Shown: piece by piece, positions 28,432-38,035 of the stretch
Layout of the letters: every line of letters begins with the position of its first letter
Numbering within the stretch: position 1 is the first letter of the stretch
Assembly: GCA_018821535.1 (NCBI GenBank)
Contig: JAHJLV010000008.1
Span: 1-64,000 of the forward strand
Direction: 5' to 3'
Origin: Pseudomonadota bacterium
GTDB taxonomy: Bacteria; Desulfobacterota; Desulfobacteria; Desulfobacterales; Desulfobacteraceae
DNA length: 64,000 nt
Translations under genes and position numbers: made by a program
Notes under the pieces: generated by a model
The model's database searches: none
What the model saw: only the letters and a program-made list of their open reading frames with translations
Told to the model about the DNA's origin: nothing

Positions 28432-29880
28432 ATGATGACTGCAAAAGAATATGAAGAGAGTTTGAGAAAACTGAATCTTGTTGTATATCAATTTGGCAAA
28501 CGCGTTGAAAATGTTGTGGATGATCCCATTATCCGCCCCTCAATGAACGCTGTTGCCATGACATATGCATTGGCTGCCAATCCGAAATATGAAGATCTGA
28601 TGACTGCCACCTCCCACATTACCGGGAAGAAAATCAACCGGTTCTGTCACATTCATCAGAGTACGGACGATCTGGTGAAAAAAACAGATATGGGAAGATT
28701 CATGGGGGGAATGACCGGAAGCTGTTTCCAGCGCTGCGTGGGCATGGATTCATTAAATGCATTGTCCATTACCACCTATGATATTGATCAGAAATACGGC
28801 ACGGAATACAATAAACGATTCTTGAAATATCTTGAATATGTTCAGGAAGGGGATCTGGTATGCGATGGTGCCATGACCGATCCCAAAGGGGACAGAGGTC
28901 TGCCCCCGCATCTGCAGCCAGACCCGGATATGTTCATGCATGTGGTGGAAGAAACAAAGGACGGTATTGTTGTTCGGGGTGCAAAAGCCCATCAGACCGG
29001 GGCTGTGAATTCCCATGAAATCATTGTCATGCCCACCATTTCCATGCGTGAGGCAGATAAGGATTATGCCATATCCTTTGCGCTTCCCAGTGATGCCAAA
29101 GGCATCACCTATATTATGGGGCGTCAGTCCTGTGATACCAGAAAACTTGAAAAAGGCCGCATAGACTGTGGAAATGCAAATTTTGGCGGGCATGAAGCAC
29201 TGGTTGTGTTTGATGATGTTTTTGTCCCCTGGGACAGAGTGTTCATGTATAAGGAATATGAATTTGCAGGTGCTTTAGTAGAGCAGTTTGCATCTTATCA
29301 CCGTCAGAGCTATGCCTGCAAGGCAGGGGTGGGTGATGTCATGATCGGTGCTGCCCAGACCATTGCAGAATACAATGGGGTTCAAAAGGCATCCCATGTC
29401 AAAGACAAGATCATTGAAATGAATCATCTGAATGAAACCTTGTACTGCGGTTCTGTGACCTGCGCCTGTAAAGGTTCAGCCCAGCCCAGCGGAACATATC
29501 TGGTCAATACATTGCTGGCAAATGTCTGTAAACAGAATGTGACCCGTTTTCCCTATGAGATTGCCAGGCTTGCCCAGGATATTGCAGGGGGTCTGATGGT
29601 AACGCTTCCCTCTGAAGATGATTTTAATTCCAAAGAAGTGGGCAAATGGCTGGATAAATATTTTAAAGGCAATGCAGACGTGTCAACAGAAGACAGACGG
29701 CGGATATTGCGCTTGATTGAAAATATCTGTTTTGGAACAGCTGCCGTGGGATACCTGACAGAGTCCATGCATGGCGCAGGTTCTCCCCAGGCCCAGCGGA
29801 TTATGATTTCCCGGCTTGTGGATATGGCCCAGAAACAGCGGTATGCTAAAAAACTGGCTGGAATTAAAACCGAAGATTAA
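28432..29880 (+). CDS. 4-hydroxybutyryl-CoA dehydratase/vinylacetyl-CoA isomerase family protein
   Basis: A 482-aa member of the 4-hydroxyphenylacetate-3-hydroxylase-like flavoprotein family, the branch that includes AbfD. AbfD dehydrates 4-hydroxybutyryl-CoA to crotonyl-CoA using FAD and a [4Fe-4S] cluster. Two cluster cysteines are present (C-x3-C in GSCFQRCVG), and the second ligand motif is HRQSYACK: the His, Tyr, Cys and Lys are kept, but there is one residue fewer between Tyr and Cys than in the paralog at 39924 (HRHSYSGCK). The cluster is therefore likely retained with altered geometry, and substrate may differ. The start follows a GGAGAG site; ATG at 28432 or 28435 are both possible. 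No other gene is coupled to it. Confidence 0.82.
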   Translation: MMTAKEYEESLRKLNLVVYQFGKRVENVVDDPIIRPSMNAVAMTYALAANPKYEDLMTATSHITGKKINRFCHIHQSTDDLVKKTDMGRFMGGMTGSCFQRCVGMDSLNALSITTYDIDQKYGTEYNKRFLKYLEYVQEGDLVCDGAMTDPKGDRGLPPHLQPDPDMFMHVVEETKDGIVVRGAKAHQTGAVNSHEIIVMPTISMREADKDYAISFALPSDAKGITYIMGRQSCDTRKLEKGRIDCGNANFGGHEALVVFDDVFVPWDRVFMYKEYEFAGALVEQFASYHRQSYACKAGVGDVMIGAAQTIAEYNGVQKASHVKDKIIEMNHLNETLYCGSVTCACKGSAQPSGTYLVNTLLANVCKQNVTRFPYEIARLAQDIAGGLMVTLPSEDDFNSKEVGKWLDKYFKGNADVSTEDRRRILRLIENICFGTAAVGYLTESMHGAGSPQAQRIMISRLVDMAQKQRYAKKLAGIKTED

Positions 29881-30091
29881 AGTGTCCTGCCCTTTGCTGA
29901 GAAGAGCTTGATGCCGAATCATTAAATGAACGCAGTTTATTGGGTCTGAATTATCAAAAAAGGTTTGAAAAAAATTATAAAAGGTTTTAACGTGTCAGAT
30001 TATTTGAATTTTGTGAGTGAATATATTTGAGGCAGAATTGAATTTTTAAACATTTGGAAAACCAGAAGAGAATGAAGGAGAAAGTAAGACA

Positions 30092-31906
30092 ATGGCGCAA
30101 CAATTAGTAGACTTAAGAGATGTTGAATTTGTCATATGGGAACAGCTTGAAACCGAAGAAATGCTGAAGCATGAAAAATATGAAGAGTTCAATAAAAAAA
30201 CCTGTGATCTGATTATGAAAGAAGCCAGGAATCTGGCAATCAAAGAAATTCTTCCCACCATGTCAATCGGTGATGAAAAAGGCGTGGTGCTTAAAGATGG
30301 TGTGGTCACCACACCTGAAGAGTTCAAAAGACCCTTTGAACTGCTCAAGGAAGGTGAATGGCCAGGACTCAGAGTCCCACCGGAAATGGGTGGTCAGGGC
30401 GCTCCCCAGGTTGTGGGCGTTTGCGCCAATGAATATTTCATGGCAGGCAACTGGCCCATCAACTGCTATACCCATATGGGTAACGGCGCTGCCTGGATGA
30501 TTCAGGAGTTTGGCACAAAAGAACAAAAAGAGATGTACGTTAAAAGAATTACATCTGCAGAATGGGGCGGAACCATGCTGCTGACCGAACCTGATGCAGG
30601 TTCGGATGTCGGCGCACTGACCACCACCGCGGTTAAAAATGCTGACGGTACTTACAGCATCACGGGTAATAAAATTTTTATCACCAATGGTGAGCATGAT
30701 CTGTGTTCCAATATCATCCATCCGGTTCTGGCCCGTATCGAAGGGGATGAGCCCGGAACAAAAGGCATTTCAATTTTTCTGGTACCTAAAATTCTGGTGA
30801 ATGCAGACGGAACCCTTGGCGAAAGAAATGACATCTGGTGTACCGGTGTGGAACATAAACACGGTATCAAGGGCAGTGCAACCTGTTCAATGACCATGGG
30901 TGCCAAGGGCAAATGTATCGGTACCCTTCTGGGCAAAGAAAAGGAAGGCATGAAGATTATGTTCATGATGATGAATGAAGCCCGTCTGGGTACAGGACTC
31001 CAGGGTCTTGCCTATGCTTCCGGTGCATATCTTCTGGCACTGAATTATGCAAAAGAAAGAATCCAGGGACGTGACCTGAAGGATTTTGCAAAACGGGATG
31101 CGCCTGGCGTTGCCATTATCAATCATCCGGATGTCCGCCGAAATCTTCTTAAAATGAAAGCCTATGTTTGTGGTATGCGGTCTTTTTTCTACTGGTCTAC
31201 CCAGATTGGCGAGAAAAACGAATATCTTTCTGACAAACGTGACCCGCTTCAAAGCGCCTATTTTGATCTCATGACCCCGATCATCAAGGAATACCTGTCC
31301 AAAGTCGGTCATGATGTCTGCGTTGAAGGCATGCAGGTTCTGGGTGGCGCAGGCTACACCAAAGATTATCTGGCAGAACAATATACCCGTGACTGCAAGA
31401 TATGTTCTATCTATGAAGGAACTTCCGGAATACAGGCACAGGATCTGGTCGGCAGAAAGCTGGGTGCCATGAAAGGTCAGGCCTTCATGAAATTCATTGG
31501 TGATATTATGGCAACTACAGCCAAAGCAAAAAAGATGAAAGGCCTTGAAGATATTGCAGCCCAGGTTGAAGCACTTGCTGCGGAACTTGGAAAAGCTGCC
31601 GGCGCACTGGGCAAAAAACTGGGCGCAGGAGAATTGAAAGCGGCTTTTGCGCATTCATTGCCTTTCCTTCATGCCATGGGAGATACCCTTGTCGCCTGGA
31701 TGCTTCTGTGGAGAGCTGTGACTGCCACTGAAAAAATGACAGATAAGGTCAAGAAAAAAGATGAAGTTTTCTATGATGGTCAGATCAAAACCGCTCAGTT
31801 TTTTATCCAGACAGAAGTTCCTGTCACCATGGGTAAAATCGCTGCTGTTATTGCAGGCTCAACTGCTGCAATCGATATTGATGATGCAGGTTTCGGCGGA
31901 TTATAA
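30092..31906 (+). CDS. Acyl-CoA dehydrogenase (long type, 604 aa)
   Basis: An FAD-dependent acyl-CoA dehydrogenase that introduces the alpha-beta double bond and passes electrons to ETF. Family signatures are LTEPDAGSDVGALTT with the following ITGNKIFITNGEHDL, and the C-terminal IYEGTSGIQAQDLVGRK that holds the expected catalytic Glu. It is about 200 residues longer than short-chain enzymes, with a C-terminal helical extension of the type common in Deltaproteobacteria. A strong AAGGAGAAAG ribosome site precedes the ATG. The ETF subunits are encoded convergently just downstream and share a terminator with it. Substrate cannot be read from sequence. Confidence 0.92.
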   Translation: MAQQLVDLRDVEFVIWEQLETEEMLKHEKYEEFNKKTCDLIMKEARNLAIKEILPTMSIGDEKGVVLKDGVVTTPEEFKRPFELLKEGEWPGLRVPPEMGGQGAPQVVGVCANEYFMAGNWPINCYTHMGNGAAWMIQEFGTKEQKEMYVKRITSAEWGGTMLLTEPDAGSDVGALTTTAVKNADGTYSITGNKIFITNGEHDLCSNIIHPVLARIEGDEPGTKGISIFLVPKILVNADGTLGERNDIWCTGVEHKHGIKGSATCSMTMGAKGKCIGTLLGKEKEGMKIMFMMMNEARLGTGLQGLAYASGAYLLALNYAKERIQGRDLKDFAKRDAPGVAIINHPDVRRNLLKMKAYVCGMRSFFYWSTQIGEKNEYLSDKRDPLQSAYFDLMTPIIKEYLSKVGHDVCVEGMQVLGGAGYTKDYLAEQYTRDCKICSIYEGTSGIQAQDLVGRKLGAMKGQAFMKFIGDIMATTAKAKKMKGLEDIAAQVEALAAELGKAAGALGKKLGAGELKAAFAHSLPFLHAMGDTLVAWMLLWRAVTATEKMTDKVKKKDEVFYDGQIKTAQFFIQTEVPVTMGKIAAVIAGSTAAIDIDDAGFGGL

Positions 31907-31948
31907 AGAAAAATATTCAAACAAAACCTTTGAATAGCAATACATAAG

Positions 31949-31988
31949 AAAACGCCCGGTATTAATCTGCCGGGCGTTTTCTTTTTTG
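31949..31988. terminator. Bidirectional Rho-independent terminator
   Basis: AAAACGCCCGG and CCGGGCGTTTT form a stem of 11 bp with A- and T-runs on the two flanks, between the plus-strand acyl-CoA dehydrogenase and the convergent etfA. The etfA stop codon lies inside the loop. Confidence 0.88.
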
Positions 31989-32963
31989 GAAGGTCTCCAT
32001 GAACAAGGGGATAAATTCAGTCAGATCTTCAACAATACACACGTCCGCGATCTGCATGATCGGGGCATTTGAATCTGTATTGATTGCAACAATAAAGCGG
32101 GCATCCCGGATGCCTTCCAGATGCTGGGTGGCCCCGGAGATGCCGCAGGCAATATACAGTTTCGGGGAAACAATGGTGCCTGTGGCACCCACCTGCTGGC
32201 TGTATTCGGCCCAGCCATAATCACAGATCGGCCGGGAAGCGCCTGCGGCAGACCGCGGGAACAGATCGGCCAGGGCTTCAATAAGGGCGTAATTTTCTTC
32301 TTCCTGAATTCCTCTTCCGCCGGACACGATGACTTCGGCTTTGGTCAGGTTTGATCCCAGCGATGGAGACGCAAGTCGTTCTTTATATATCATGGCGGTC
32401 TGCCTGCATTCAACTGCGGTATGAATGATATCAGGTGCTGCATTTTTATCCGGGGCGATTGGCTTGAATGCGCCCGGAGAAAGGGTCAGGCATAACGGTG
32501 CAGATGCGCTGGCAAGGGGCGCACAGAGTCTGGCAAGGATTTTTCCGCCAGATACGGCCCGGGTAAAATACAGGGTCTGGTCTTCTTTGTCGGTATTTTC
32601 AACTCCTGTAATGCAGGTTCCGTTCAGGGCGATTGAAAGTGCAGGAATCATATCCATGCCCGAGGTGGAGTGGGATGCGACGATATATGTTGCCGGATAG
32701 CGTGATAAAAGCCGGGTGAATGCGTCTGTATATATCTGACCATGATAGGTGTCCGCACCTTTTATATCTGCTGCAATAACCTGGCACTGTGTCTGTGTGC
32801 TGAGCTGTTGCGCCAGATTTCGGGTGGCCTCTCCGATCATGATAAAGTGGATGGCAGCCGGATGGAGTTTTGCAAGGTGTTCCGTAAAAGCAAACAGCTC
32901 CCAGGTGGCAGGTTTTATTTTTTTTCCATCATGCTCCACAAGAATGGCGATGTGTTCAGTCAT
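31962..32963 (-). CDS. etfA: Electron transfer flavoprotein alpha subunit
   Basis: The alpha subunit of ETF, which binds FAD and accepts electrons from acyl-CoA dehydrogenases. The C-terminal FAD domain is clear: SGGRGI, PRSAAGASRPICDYGW, QVGATGTIVSPKLYIACGI, SGATQHLEGI and INTDSNAPI. At 333 aa it has normal length. It follows etfB by 12 bases on the minus strand, forming one transcript that ends at the shared terminator. It is the likely electron acceptor for the neighbouring long acyl-CoA dehydrogenase. Confidence 0.95.
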   Translation of the reverse strand: MTEHIAILVEHDGKKIKPATWELFAFTEHLAKLHPAAIHFIMIGEATRNLAQQLSTQTQCQVIAADIKGADTYHGQIYTDAFTRLLSRYPATYIVASHSTSGMDMIPALSIALNGTCITGVENTDKEDQTLYFTRAVSGGKILARLCAPLASASAPLCLTLSPGAFKPIAPDKNAAPDIIHTAVECRQTAMIYKERLASPSLGSNLTKAEVIVSGGRGIQEEENYALIEALADLFPRSAAGASRPICDYGWAEYSQQVGATGTIVSPKLYIACGISGATQHLEGIRDARFIVAINTDSNAPIMQIADVCIVEDLTEFIPLFMETFQKRKRPAD

Positions 32964-32975
32964 ATTTTACCTTCT

Positions 32976-33752
32976 TTATAAAAGTCCCTTTGATTCAAGA
33001 ATATCCAGCAGGGTTTGGGATTTGTCCAGGGCAGATCCTTCCAGAACAATCCCCTGGGCTGTTTTCTGCGGGAGAACAAGCCTGTCAAGGACAGCCTCAG
33101 GTCTCAAGGTTTCCAGTTGGCTGGCCTCGATGGTGGTAAAGGTTTTTTTCTTTGCCCGCAAGACCTTTGAAAGAGAGGGATATCTGGGGGTGTTGATTCC
33201 GGTCTGGATGGTCAGCACACAGGGAAGCGATATGTCAAACACATCCCTTGCGCCGCCTTCGATTTCGCGCTGGATGGCTATGCTTTTCCGGTCAGAAGAC
33301 AGGTCTTCTTTTATGACTGCAGTGGCGCAGGGCCATCCCAGTATCCGGGCGATCATGGGACCGGTCTGGGCGTTCATTTCATCATTGGACATGATGCCGG
33401 TTAAAATCAGATCATAGGCCCTGTCTTTTGCAAAGGCGGATATCCAGGATGCAATGCGTATCGGCGGACAGAAATCATTGCTGTTGTCAATGATATGAAT
33501 ACCGTCATCGGCTCCCATGCCAAGGGCTCTGCGCAGGACGTCCTCTGCATGAGAAGGGCCCACAGTGATGACATCAATATGGGTGTTATCAACGGTTTCT
33601 TTTATCAGAATGGCTTCTTCAACAGCAGACTCATCATAGGGATTCATTTCATACCGGGTGCTTTCAAAGGTGCACAGCCTTTTTCCGTCTGAATGAATTT
33701 TGAGTTGTGAGGCAGATTCCATCACTTGTTTTATGCAGACTAAAAGTTTCAT
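32976..33752 (-). CDS. etfB: Electron transfer flavoprotein beta subunit
   Basis: The beta subunit of ETF (258 aa), holding the AMP site. The N-terminus MKLLVCIKQV, the region YEMNPYDESAVEEAI, and LILTGIMSNDEMNAQTGPMIARILGWP are the expected family motifs; family members usually read ES-x(2)-D-x(2)-TGQVGP there. It is the first gene of the minus-strand etfBA unit. Its promoter lies in the 257-base region shared with the divergently transcribed ABM protein. Confidence 0.95.
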   Translation of the reverse strand: MKLLVCIKQVMESASQLKIHSDGKRLCTFESTRYEMNPYDESAVEEAILIKETVDNTHIDVITVGPSHAEDVLRRALGMGADDGIHIIDNSNDFCPPIRIASWISAFAKDRAYDLILTGIMSNDEMNAQTGPMIARILGWPCATAVIKEDLSSDRKSIAIQREIEGGARDVFDISLPCVLTIQTGINTPRYPSLSKVLRAKKKTFTTIEASQLETLRPEAVLDRLVLPQKTAQGIVLEGSALDKSQTLLDILESKGLL

Positions 33753-34009
33753 CTTTTATGATTCCAAATGTCGTATTCCAAACGGCTTTTTAAATTAAAA
33801 TCCGTGCCTGAAAACCGCGTTAATGATTGACAGTGTATCACGATTTTTTAAATGATCAACAGGCAGTGATTCTCTTTGTTTAAAATGCACAGGAACAGGT
33901 GTCAAGATAAAATAGAACAAATGCTCGTTATTTCTTGACACTTTATTCTTCCATCCTGTAAGGTGATGTGAAAATTAATGAACCATCATTTATATATAAA
34001 GGAGAAGAT

Positions 34010-34309
34010 ATGATTACCCTGACCGCAAAAATCGTTGCCAAAAAGGGCAGTGAGGGCGACCTGGAAACCGCTTTGACCGCTTTGGTTAAAAAAGTGAACG
34101 CAGAAAAGGGAACCCTTGAGTATGTTTTGAATAAATCCTTGAAAGATCCCTGTGTATTTATGGTTTTTGAGATATACAAAGACAAGGCTGCCCTGGATTA
34201 TCACGGCTCCACAGACTATTTTAAGGAAAATATGAAAGCCACCGCAGCATTTGTTGCTGAAAAACCCCAGATCGAAATGTACCAGGAAATTACCAGAATA
34301 GATCGTTAA
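34010..34309 (+). CDS. Antibiotic-biosynthesis-monooxygenase (ABM) domain protein
   Basis: A 99-aa single-domain ABM/YgiN-like protein of the ferredoxin-like fold, which works as a dimer and in known members oxidises quinols or other small aromatics, or degrades heme. The ATG at 34010 is chosen because AAGGAG precedes it; the open frame extends to 33968. The pattern MITLTAKIVAKKGSE, LNKSLKDPCVFMVFEIYKD and an HGSTDYF segment fit the family. A TTGACA box at 33935-33940 may belong to its promoter. It is followed after one base by the histidine phosphatase gene. Confidence 0.82.
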   Translation: MITLTAKIVAKKGSEGDLETALTALVKKVNAEKGTLEYVLNKSLKDPCVFMVFEIYKDKAALDYHGSTDYFKENMKATAAFVAEKPQIEMYQEITRIDR

Positions 34310-34310
34310 T

Positions 34311-35021
34311 ATGAGTGACATATATTTTATCAGACATGGCCAGGCTTCTTTTGGTGCGCAAAATTATGACCGGCTTTCAGAAAAAGGGGTCATACAGGCC
34401 ACTGTTCTGGGAAAACATCTGGCAGAGCTGGAAATTAAATTTGATGCCATCTATTTTGGGCAGATGGACCGTCAGCAAAAAACAGCCAAGGGGATGATGG
34501 ATGCCTATCAGGCAAAAGGTCTGTCTGTGCCCAGGCCTTTGGTGGATGATCGCTTTAATGAATATGATTCCGAAGCTGTGTGGGATGCCCAGATCAAATG
34601 GATGCTTGAAGAAGATCCGCATCTTCTGGATGAATTGAATGCGAATCCTTTAAATAATGCGGCATTTCAAAAGGTTTTTTCCAGACTTGTCCAGCGATGG
34701 GTATCAGGCAGATTTGATTCACAGGGTGATGTTGTCTGGTCTGATTTCAAACATCAGGTGGTTCATGGTATTCAGTCGATTATTGATAAACAGGGCTCCG
34801 GGAAAAAAATCGCCGTGTTTTCATCCGGGGGACCCATCTGTGCTGCGGTTCAGATGGCGCTGGGATTAAGCGATATGAAAGCCATTGAAATTTCATGGCA
34901 GGTGATGAATGCATCGATTACCCGATTCAGGTATGGTTCAGGCCAGATCAGCCTGACAGGGTTTAACGAGATCACTCACCTGGAATTGACAAAAGACAGG
35001 ACACTTTTGACATACAGATAG
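34311..35021 (+). CDS. Histidine phosphatase family protein
   Basis: A 236-aa histidine (phosphoglycerate-mutase-like) phosphatase. The phosphohistidine motif is IRHGQASFG at the N-terminus; the second His region and the C-terminal SSGG segment are present. The ATG starts one base after the stop of the ABM gene, so the two are coupled. In several bacteria such phosphatases sit beside ACAD10/LvaA-type phosphotransferases and acyl-CoA dehydrogenases, as here, which suggests action on a phosphorylated acyl intermediate. That role is inferred. Confidence 0.85.
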   Translation: MSDIYFIRHGQASFGAQNYDRLSEKGVIQATVLGKHLAELEIKFDAIYFGQMDRQQKTAKGMMDAYQAKGLSVPRPLVDDRFNEYDSEAVWDAQIKWMLEEDPHLLDELNANPLNNAAFQKVFSRLVQRWVSGRFDSQGDVVWSDFKHQVVHGIQSIIDKQGSGKKIAVFSSGGPICAAVQMALGLSDMKAIEISWQVMNASITRFRYGSGQISLTGFNEITHLELTKDRTLLTYR

Positions 35022-35060
35022 CATACGGGTTTTTAGTTGACAAGGAACTGATCAGGCATC

Positions 35061-35741
35061 ATGAAATATAGTGAATTTTTAAAGCTTATTCCGGATTCAA
35101 AAATTGATATCTGCAGGGCAGCTTTTCTGGAACATAAAGACAAGATTCAGATTAAAAAAGAAGCGGTTGTAATCAAAAATCTGGAAAAGATTTTTGACGC
35201 CACTTTAAAAATCGGTGTTTCAAAAGGCTTCCAGGCTATGACCATGAGAGATTTAAGCGCTGGTTCCGGTTTAAGCATGGGCGCACTGTATTCCTATTTT
35301 TCAAGCAAGGATGAAATTTTAAGTGTTTATCTGGGACAGGGACGCAAAATTGTAAAACAGGTTCTGGAAGCGTTTCTGGTCAAAGAAAATGACCCGGTGG
35401 CAAAATTAGAGACCGTCATACAGATTCATCTTTTTTTGACTGAAAAAATGCATCAGTGGTTTTATTTCTCCTATATGGAAGCCAAAAATTTAAATCCGGA
35501 AGAGATGGAAAAATCCATTCAAAGTGAATTATATACCGAAAAATTAGTTTCAGATATTCTGATTGAAGGATATAAGAAAAATATATTTAAGGATGGTGAC
35601 CATGTTCTGGGTGCAAGTGTCATTAAAGCCATGCTCCAGGACTGGTATCTGAAGCGGGGCAAATATGCCAGAAGAAAGATCGGTGTGGATCACTATGCAC
35701 AGTTTATTATGGCGTTTGTCAGTGCTTTTTATCTTGTATGA
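35061..35741 (+). CDS. TetR-family regulator with N-terminal extension
   Basis: A 226-aa TetR regulator. About 45 residues precede the helix-turn-helix domain (FDATLKIGVSKGFQAMTMRDLSAGSGLSMGALYSYFSSKDE), an unusual extension shared with the paralog at 39113. Both C-terminal domains carry the same FYFSYMEAKNLNP-type segment. It lies just upstream of an SDR gene on the same strand. It is a candidate repressor for the palindromic operators at 36581, 39058 and 41524, because it is one of only two such sister regulators in the same cluster. Confidence 0.88.
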   Translation: MKYSEFLKLIPDSKIDICRAAFLEHKDKIQIKKEAVVIKNLEKIFDATLKIGVSKGFQAMTMRDLSAGSGLSMGALYSYFSSKDEILSVYLGQGRKIVKQVLEAFLVKENDPVAKLETVIQIHLFLTEKMHQWFYFSYMEAKNLNPEEMEKSIQSELYTEKLVSDILIEGYKKNIFKDGDHVLGASVIKAMLQDWYLKRGKYARRKIGVDHYAQFIMAFVSAFYLV

Positions 35742-35813
35742 TAAAAAAACTGGCGGATGGAAACATAAACAAAAAATAAAAAAGGTGTAAAAAAACAAGA
35801 AAAGGACAGTAAA

Positions 35814-36575
35814 ATGGAAAACATGTTTTCTTTGAAAGACAGAATCGCAGTGATAACCGGAGCCAGCCGTGGCATAGGTGAAGCCATTGCCCATGCCTTT
35901 GCAGAAAATGGTGCGCATTGTGTTCTTGTCAGCAGAAAAATTGAAGGCCTGGAAGGCGTGGTGGCAGATATTAAAAAGGCTGGCGGAAGCGCGGAAGCAA
36001 TTGCCTGCAATGTGGGAGATATTGATCAGATAGACAGTCTTGTTGCAAAAATAAAAGAAAAATTCGGCAAGCTGGATATTATTGTGAATAATGCCGCAAC
36101 CAACCCGTATTTTGGTCCCATGGACGGCATTGACGAAGTCCGGTGGGATAAAACCTTTGCTGTGAATCTTAAAGGCCCTTTTTTCCTGATTCAGCGATCA
36201 ATTGATCTGCTTGCAGCGTCAGGGAAAGCTTCTGTGATCAATGTCAGCTCCATTAATGGAAAACGCCCGGCACCCATGCAGGGGACCTATTCCATTACCA
36301 AGGCTGCATTGATTTCCATGACCCAGGGGCTTGCAAAAGAGCTGGGGTCAAAAAATATCCGGGTGAATGCGCTGTTGCCCGGGTTGACAAAAACCAAATT
36401 TTCCGCGGCCCTGATGGAAAATGATGATATAGTGACTGAGGTCTATAAGGCCATTCCACTGGGAAGACATGCGGTTCCGGAAGAAATGTCAGGCGCTGCG
36501 CTTTATCTGGCCTCGGATGCCTCAAGTTTTACAACCGGGACATGTCTGACATGTGATGGCGGAGCTTTGGCATAA
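35814..36575 (+). CDS. Short-chain dehydrogenase/reductase
   Basis: A 253-aa classical SDR. The cofactor motif TGASRGIGEA, NNAATN, the catalytic Ser in INVSSING and the Y-x3-K pair in YSITKAAL are all visible; the C-terminal CLTCDGGALA is typical. Such enzymes reduce 3-ketoacyl or oxidise 3-hydroxyacyl substrates, or oxidise other secondary alcohols. It lies between a TetR gene and an operator-bearing promoter. The enzyme is probably part of the acyl-CoA pathway of this region. Confidence 0.93.
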   Translation: MENMFSLKDRIAVITGASRGIGEAIAHAFAENGAHCVLVSRKIEGLEGVVADIKKAGGSAEAIACNVGDIDQIDSLVAKIKEKFGKLDIIVNNAATNPYFGPMDGIDEVRWDKTFAVNLKGPFFLIQRSIDLLAASGKASVINVSSINGKRPAPMQGTYSITKAALISMTQGLAKELGSKNIRVNALLPGLTKTKFSAALMENDDIVTEVYKAIPLGRHAVPEEMSGAALYLASDASSFTTGTCLTCDGGALA

Positions 36576-36580
36576 AAACG

Positions 36581-36626
36581 AACGTACGTTTTTTTAATTG
36601 ACATGACAGGGTTGATCATGTAGTTT
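36581..36626 (+). promoter_or_regulatory. Promoter with palindromic operator, copy 1 (before thiolase)
   Basis: The perfect palindrome AACGTACGTT (36581-36590) is followed after 7 bases by TTGACA (36598-36603) and, 17 bases later, a -10-like TAGTTT (36621-36626). The same palindrome recurs before the TetR gene at 39113 and, as a symmetric variant, before the phosphotransferase gene. Confidence 0.7.
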
Positions 36627-36802
36627 TATTTTTTGTGTTAAATTCGGCATGGATAGATTGCGGTGTCAGGGGCTGATCAGGCTGGATTTTTAAAAAGGGT
36701 ATGGTACTGCTGTTCTTCTACTCGTAGATAATGGATGGGGTTACAGGGGAGCAGCTTTAAAATAAATAACGAGAAATAATTATTAATGTAAGGAGAGTTG
36801 AT

Positions 36803-38007
36803 ATGAGCAGAGAAGTTGTATTTGTAGAAGCTGTTAGAACACCATTCGGCCGCATGGGCGGTTCTTTGAGAAATCATTATGCATCAAAGCTTGCCGGAAT
36901 CGGTATCCAGGGTCTTCTGGATAAAACAAAAATTCATGAAAAAGCTCATGTAGACTGCGTGTTTGCAGGTTCAGCAACCCAGTGTTCAACTGCGTTGAAC
37001 ATCGCGCGCCATGCCATGCTTTGTACGGACCTGCCGCAAAGCACATCTGCTTCTTTTATTGAAATGCAGTGCGGCAGTGCCATTGATGCCATCAATCATG
37101 CGGCATGGAAAATTCTGGCCAACCAGGCAGACATCATTATTGCCGGTGGCGCAGAATCCTACAGCCAGTTTTCATTTAAATTTACAGCATCAAACCCTCC
37201 GTATAAATTGATTCCACCCATGCCGATTCAGCCGCAGATGTCTCCGCGACCGGAAGAATGCATTGGAATGGGGTTGACTGCTGAGAATCTGCAGGTCATG
37301 TATAACATCCCCAGAGAAGCTCAGGATGAATTTGCATATAACAGCCAGATGCGGGCAAAAGCAGCCCAGGAAGCCGGTTATTTTAAAGATGAAATCATTC
37401 CGGTCATAACGCCTGCCACCAAAAAACCCCTGAAATCGTATTTGATGTGGATGAGCATCCCCGTCCGGAATCCACCCTTGAAGGCATGCTCAAACTTCGT
37501 CCGGTATTTAAAAAAGACGGTACAGTGACTGCGGGTAACTCTTCCGGACAGAATGACGGCGCTGCCTTTGTTCTGATGATGAGTGCGGATAAAGCCAAGG
37601 AACTGGGATATACCCCCATGGCCAAATGGCTGTCTGGCGCTGATGTGGGTTGTGATCCGAAAATCATGGGTATCGGTCCTGCATATGCAATGCCCCAGGC
37701 GATTAAACGCGCGGGTCTTAAACTGTCTGACATGGATGTTATGGAATGTAATGAAGCCTTTGCAGTACAGAATCTGGCAGTTGCCAAGGAAATTGAAAAT
37801 CAGACCGGTGAAAAAGTTGATTTTGAAAAATGGAACCCCATGGGCGGTGCCATTGCATTTGGTCATCCCAATGGCGCTTCCGGTGCCAGAATCGGTATGT
37901 TTGCCATGCGCCATTTGATCCGCACTGGCGGACGTTATGGAATTTTCGGTTCCTGCTGTGGTGGTGGACTGGGTGTTGCCACTGTAATTGAGAACCTTCA
38001 ACGTTAA
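36803..38007 (+). pseudogene. Acetyl-CoA acetyltransferase (thiolase) split by a one-base frameshift
   Basis: A thiolase of about 401 codons if read through, but the frame breaks near 37421-37430, where six A are followed by four C. The first part (36803 to the shift) has the nucleophilic cysteine in MQCGSAIDA; the second part, in the -1 frame from about 37431, begins with IVFDVDEHPRPE and contains NEAFAVQN, the His in AFGHPNGAS and the second Cys in SCCGGGLG. All active-site residues are intact, so one missing base in the homopolymer (real mutation or sequencing error) is the simplest explanation. Start ATG 36803 has an AAGGAGAG site. It is followed by a 3-hydroxyacyl-CoA dehydrogenase in one operon. 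Confidence 0.9.
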
Positions 38008-38035
38008 TTTATAATTATAAGGAGAGACAGATAAA

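Noticed and set aside
32749-33417. Plus-strand frame of 222 codons over etfA/etfB
   Set aside because: Shadow of the etfBA genes; no own ribosome site and no homologous motif.
37421-37436. Programmed -1 frameshift in the thiolase
   Set aside because: The A6C4 run does not give a proper X-XXY-YYZ slip site in the reading frame, and thiolases are not known to use frameshifting; a one-base indel is simpler.
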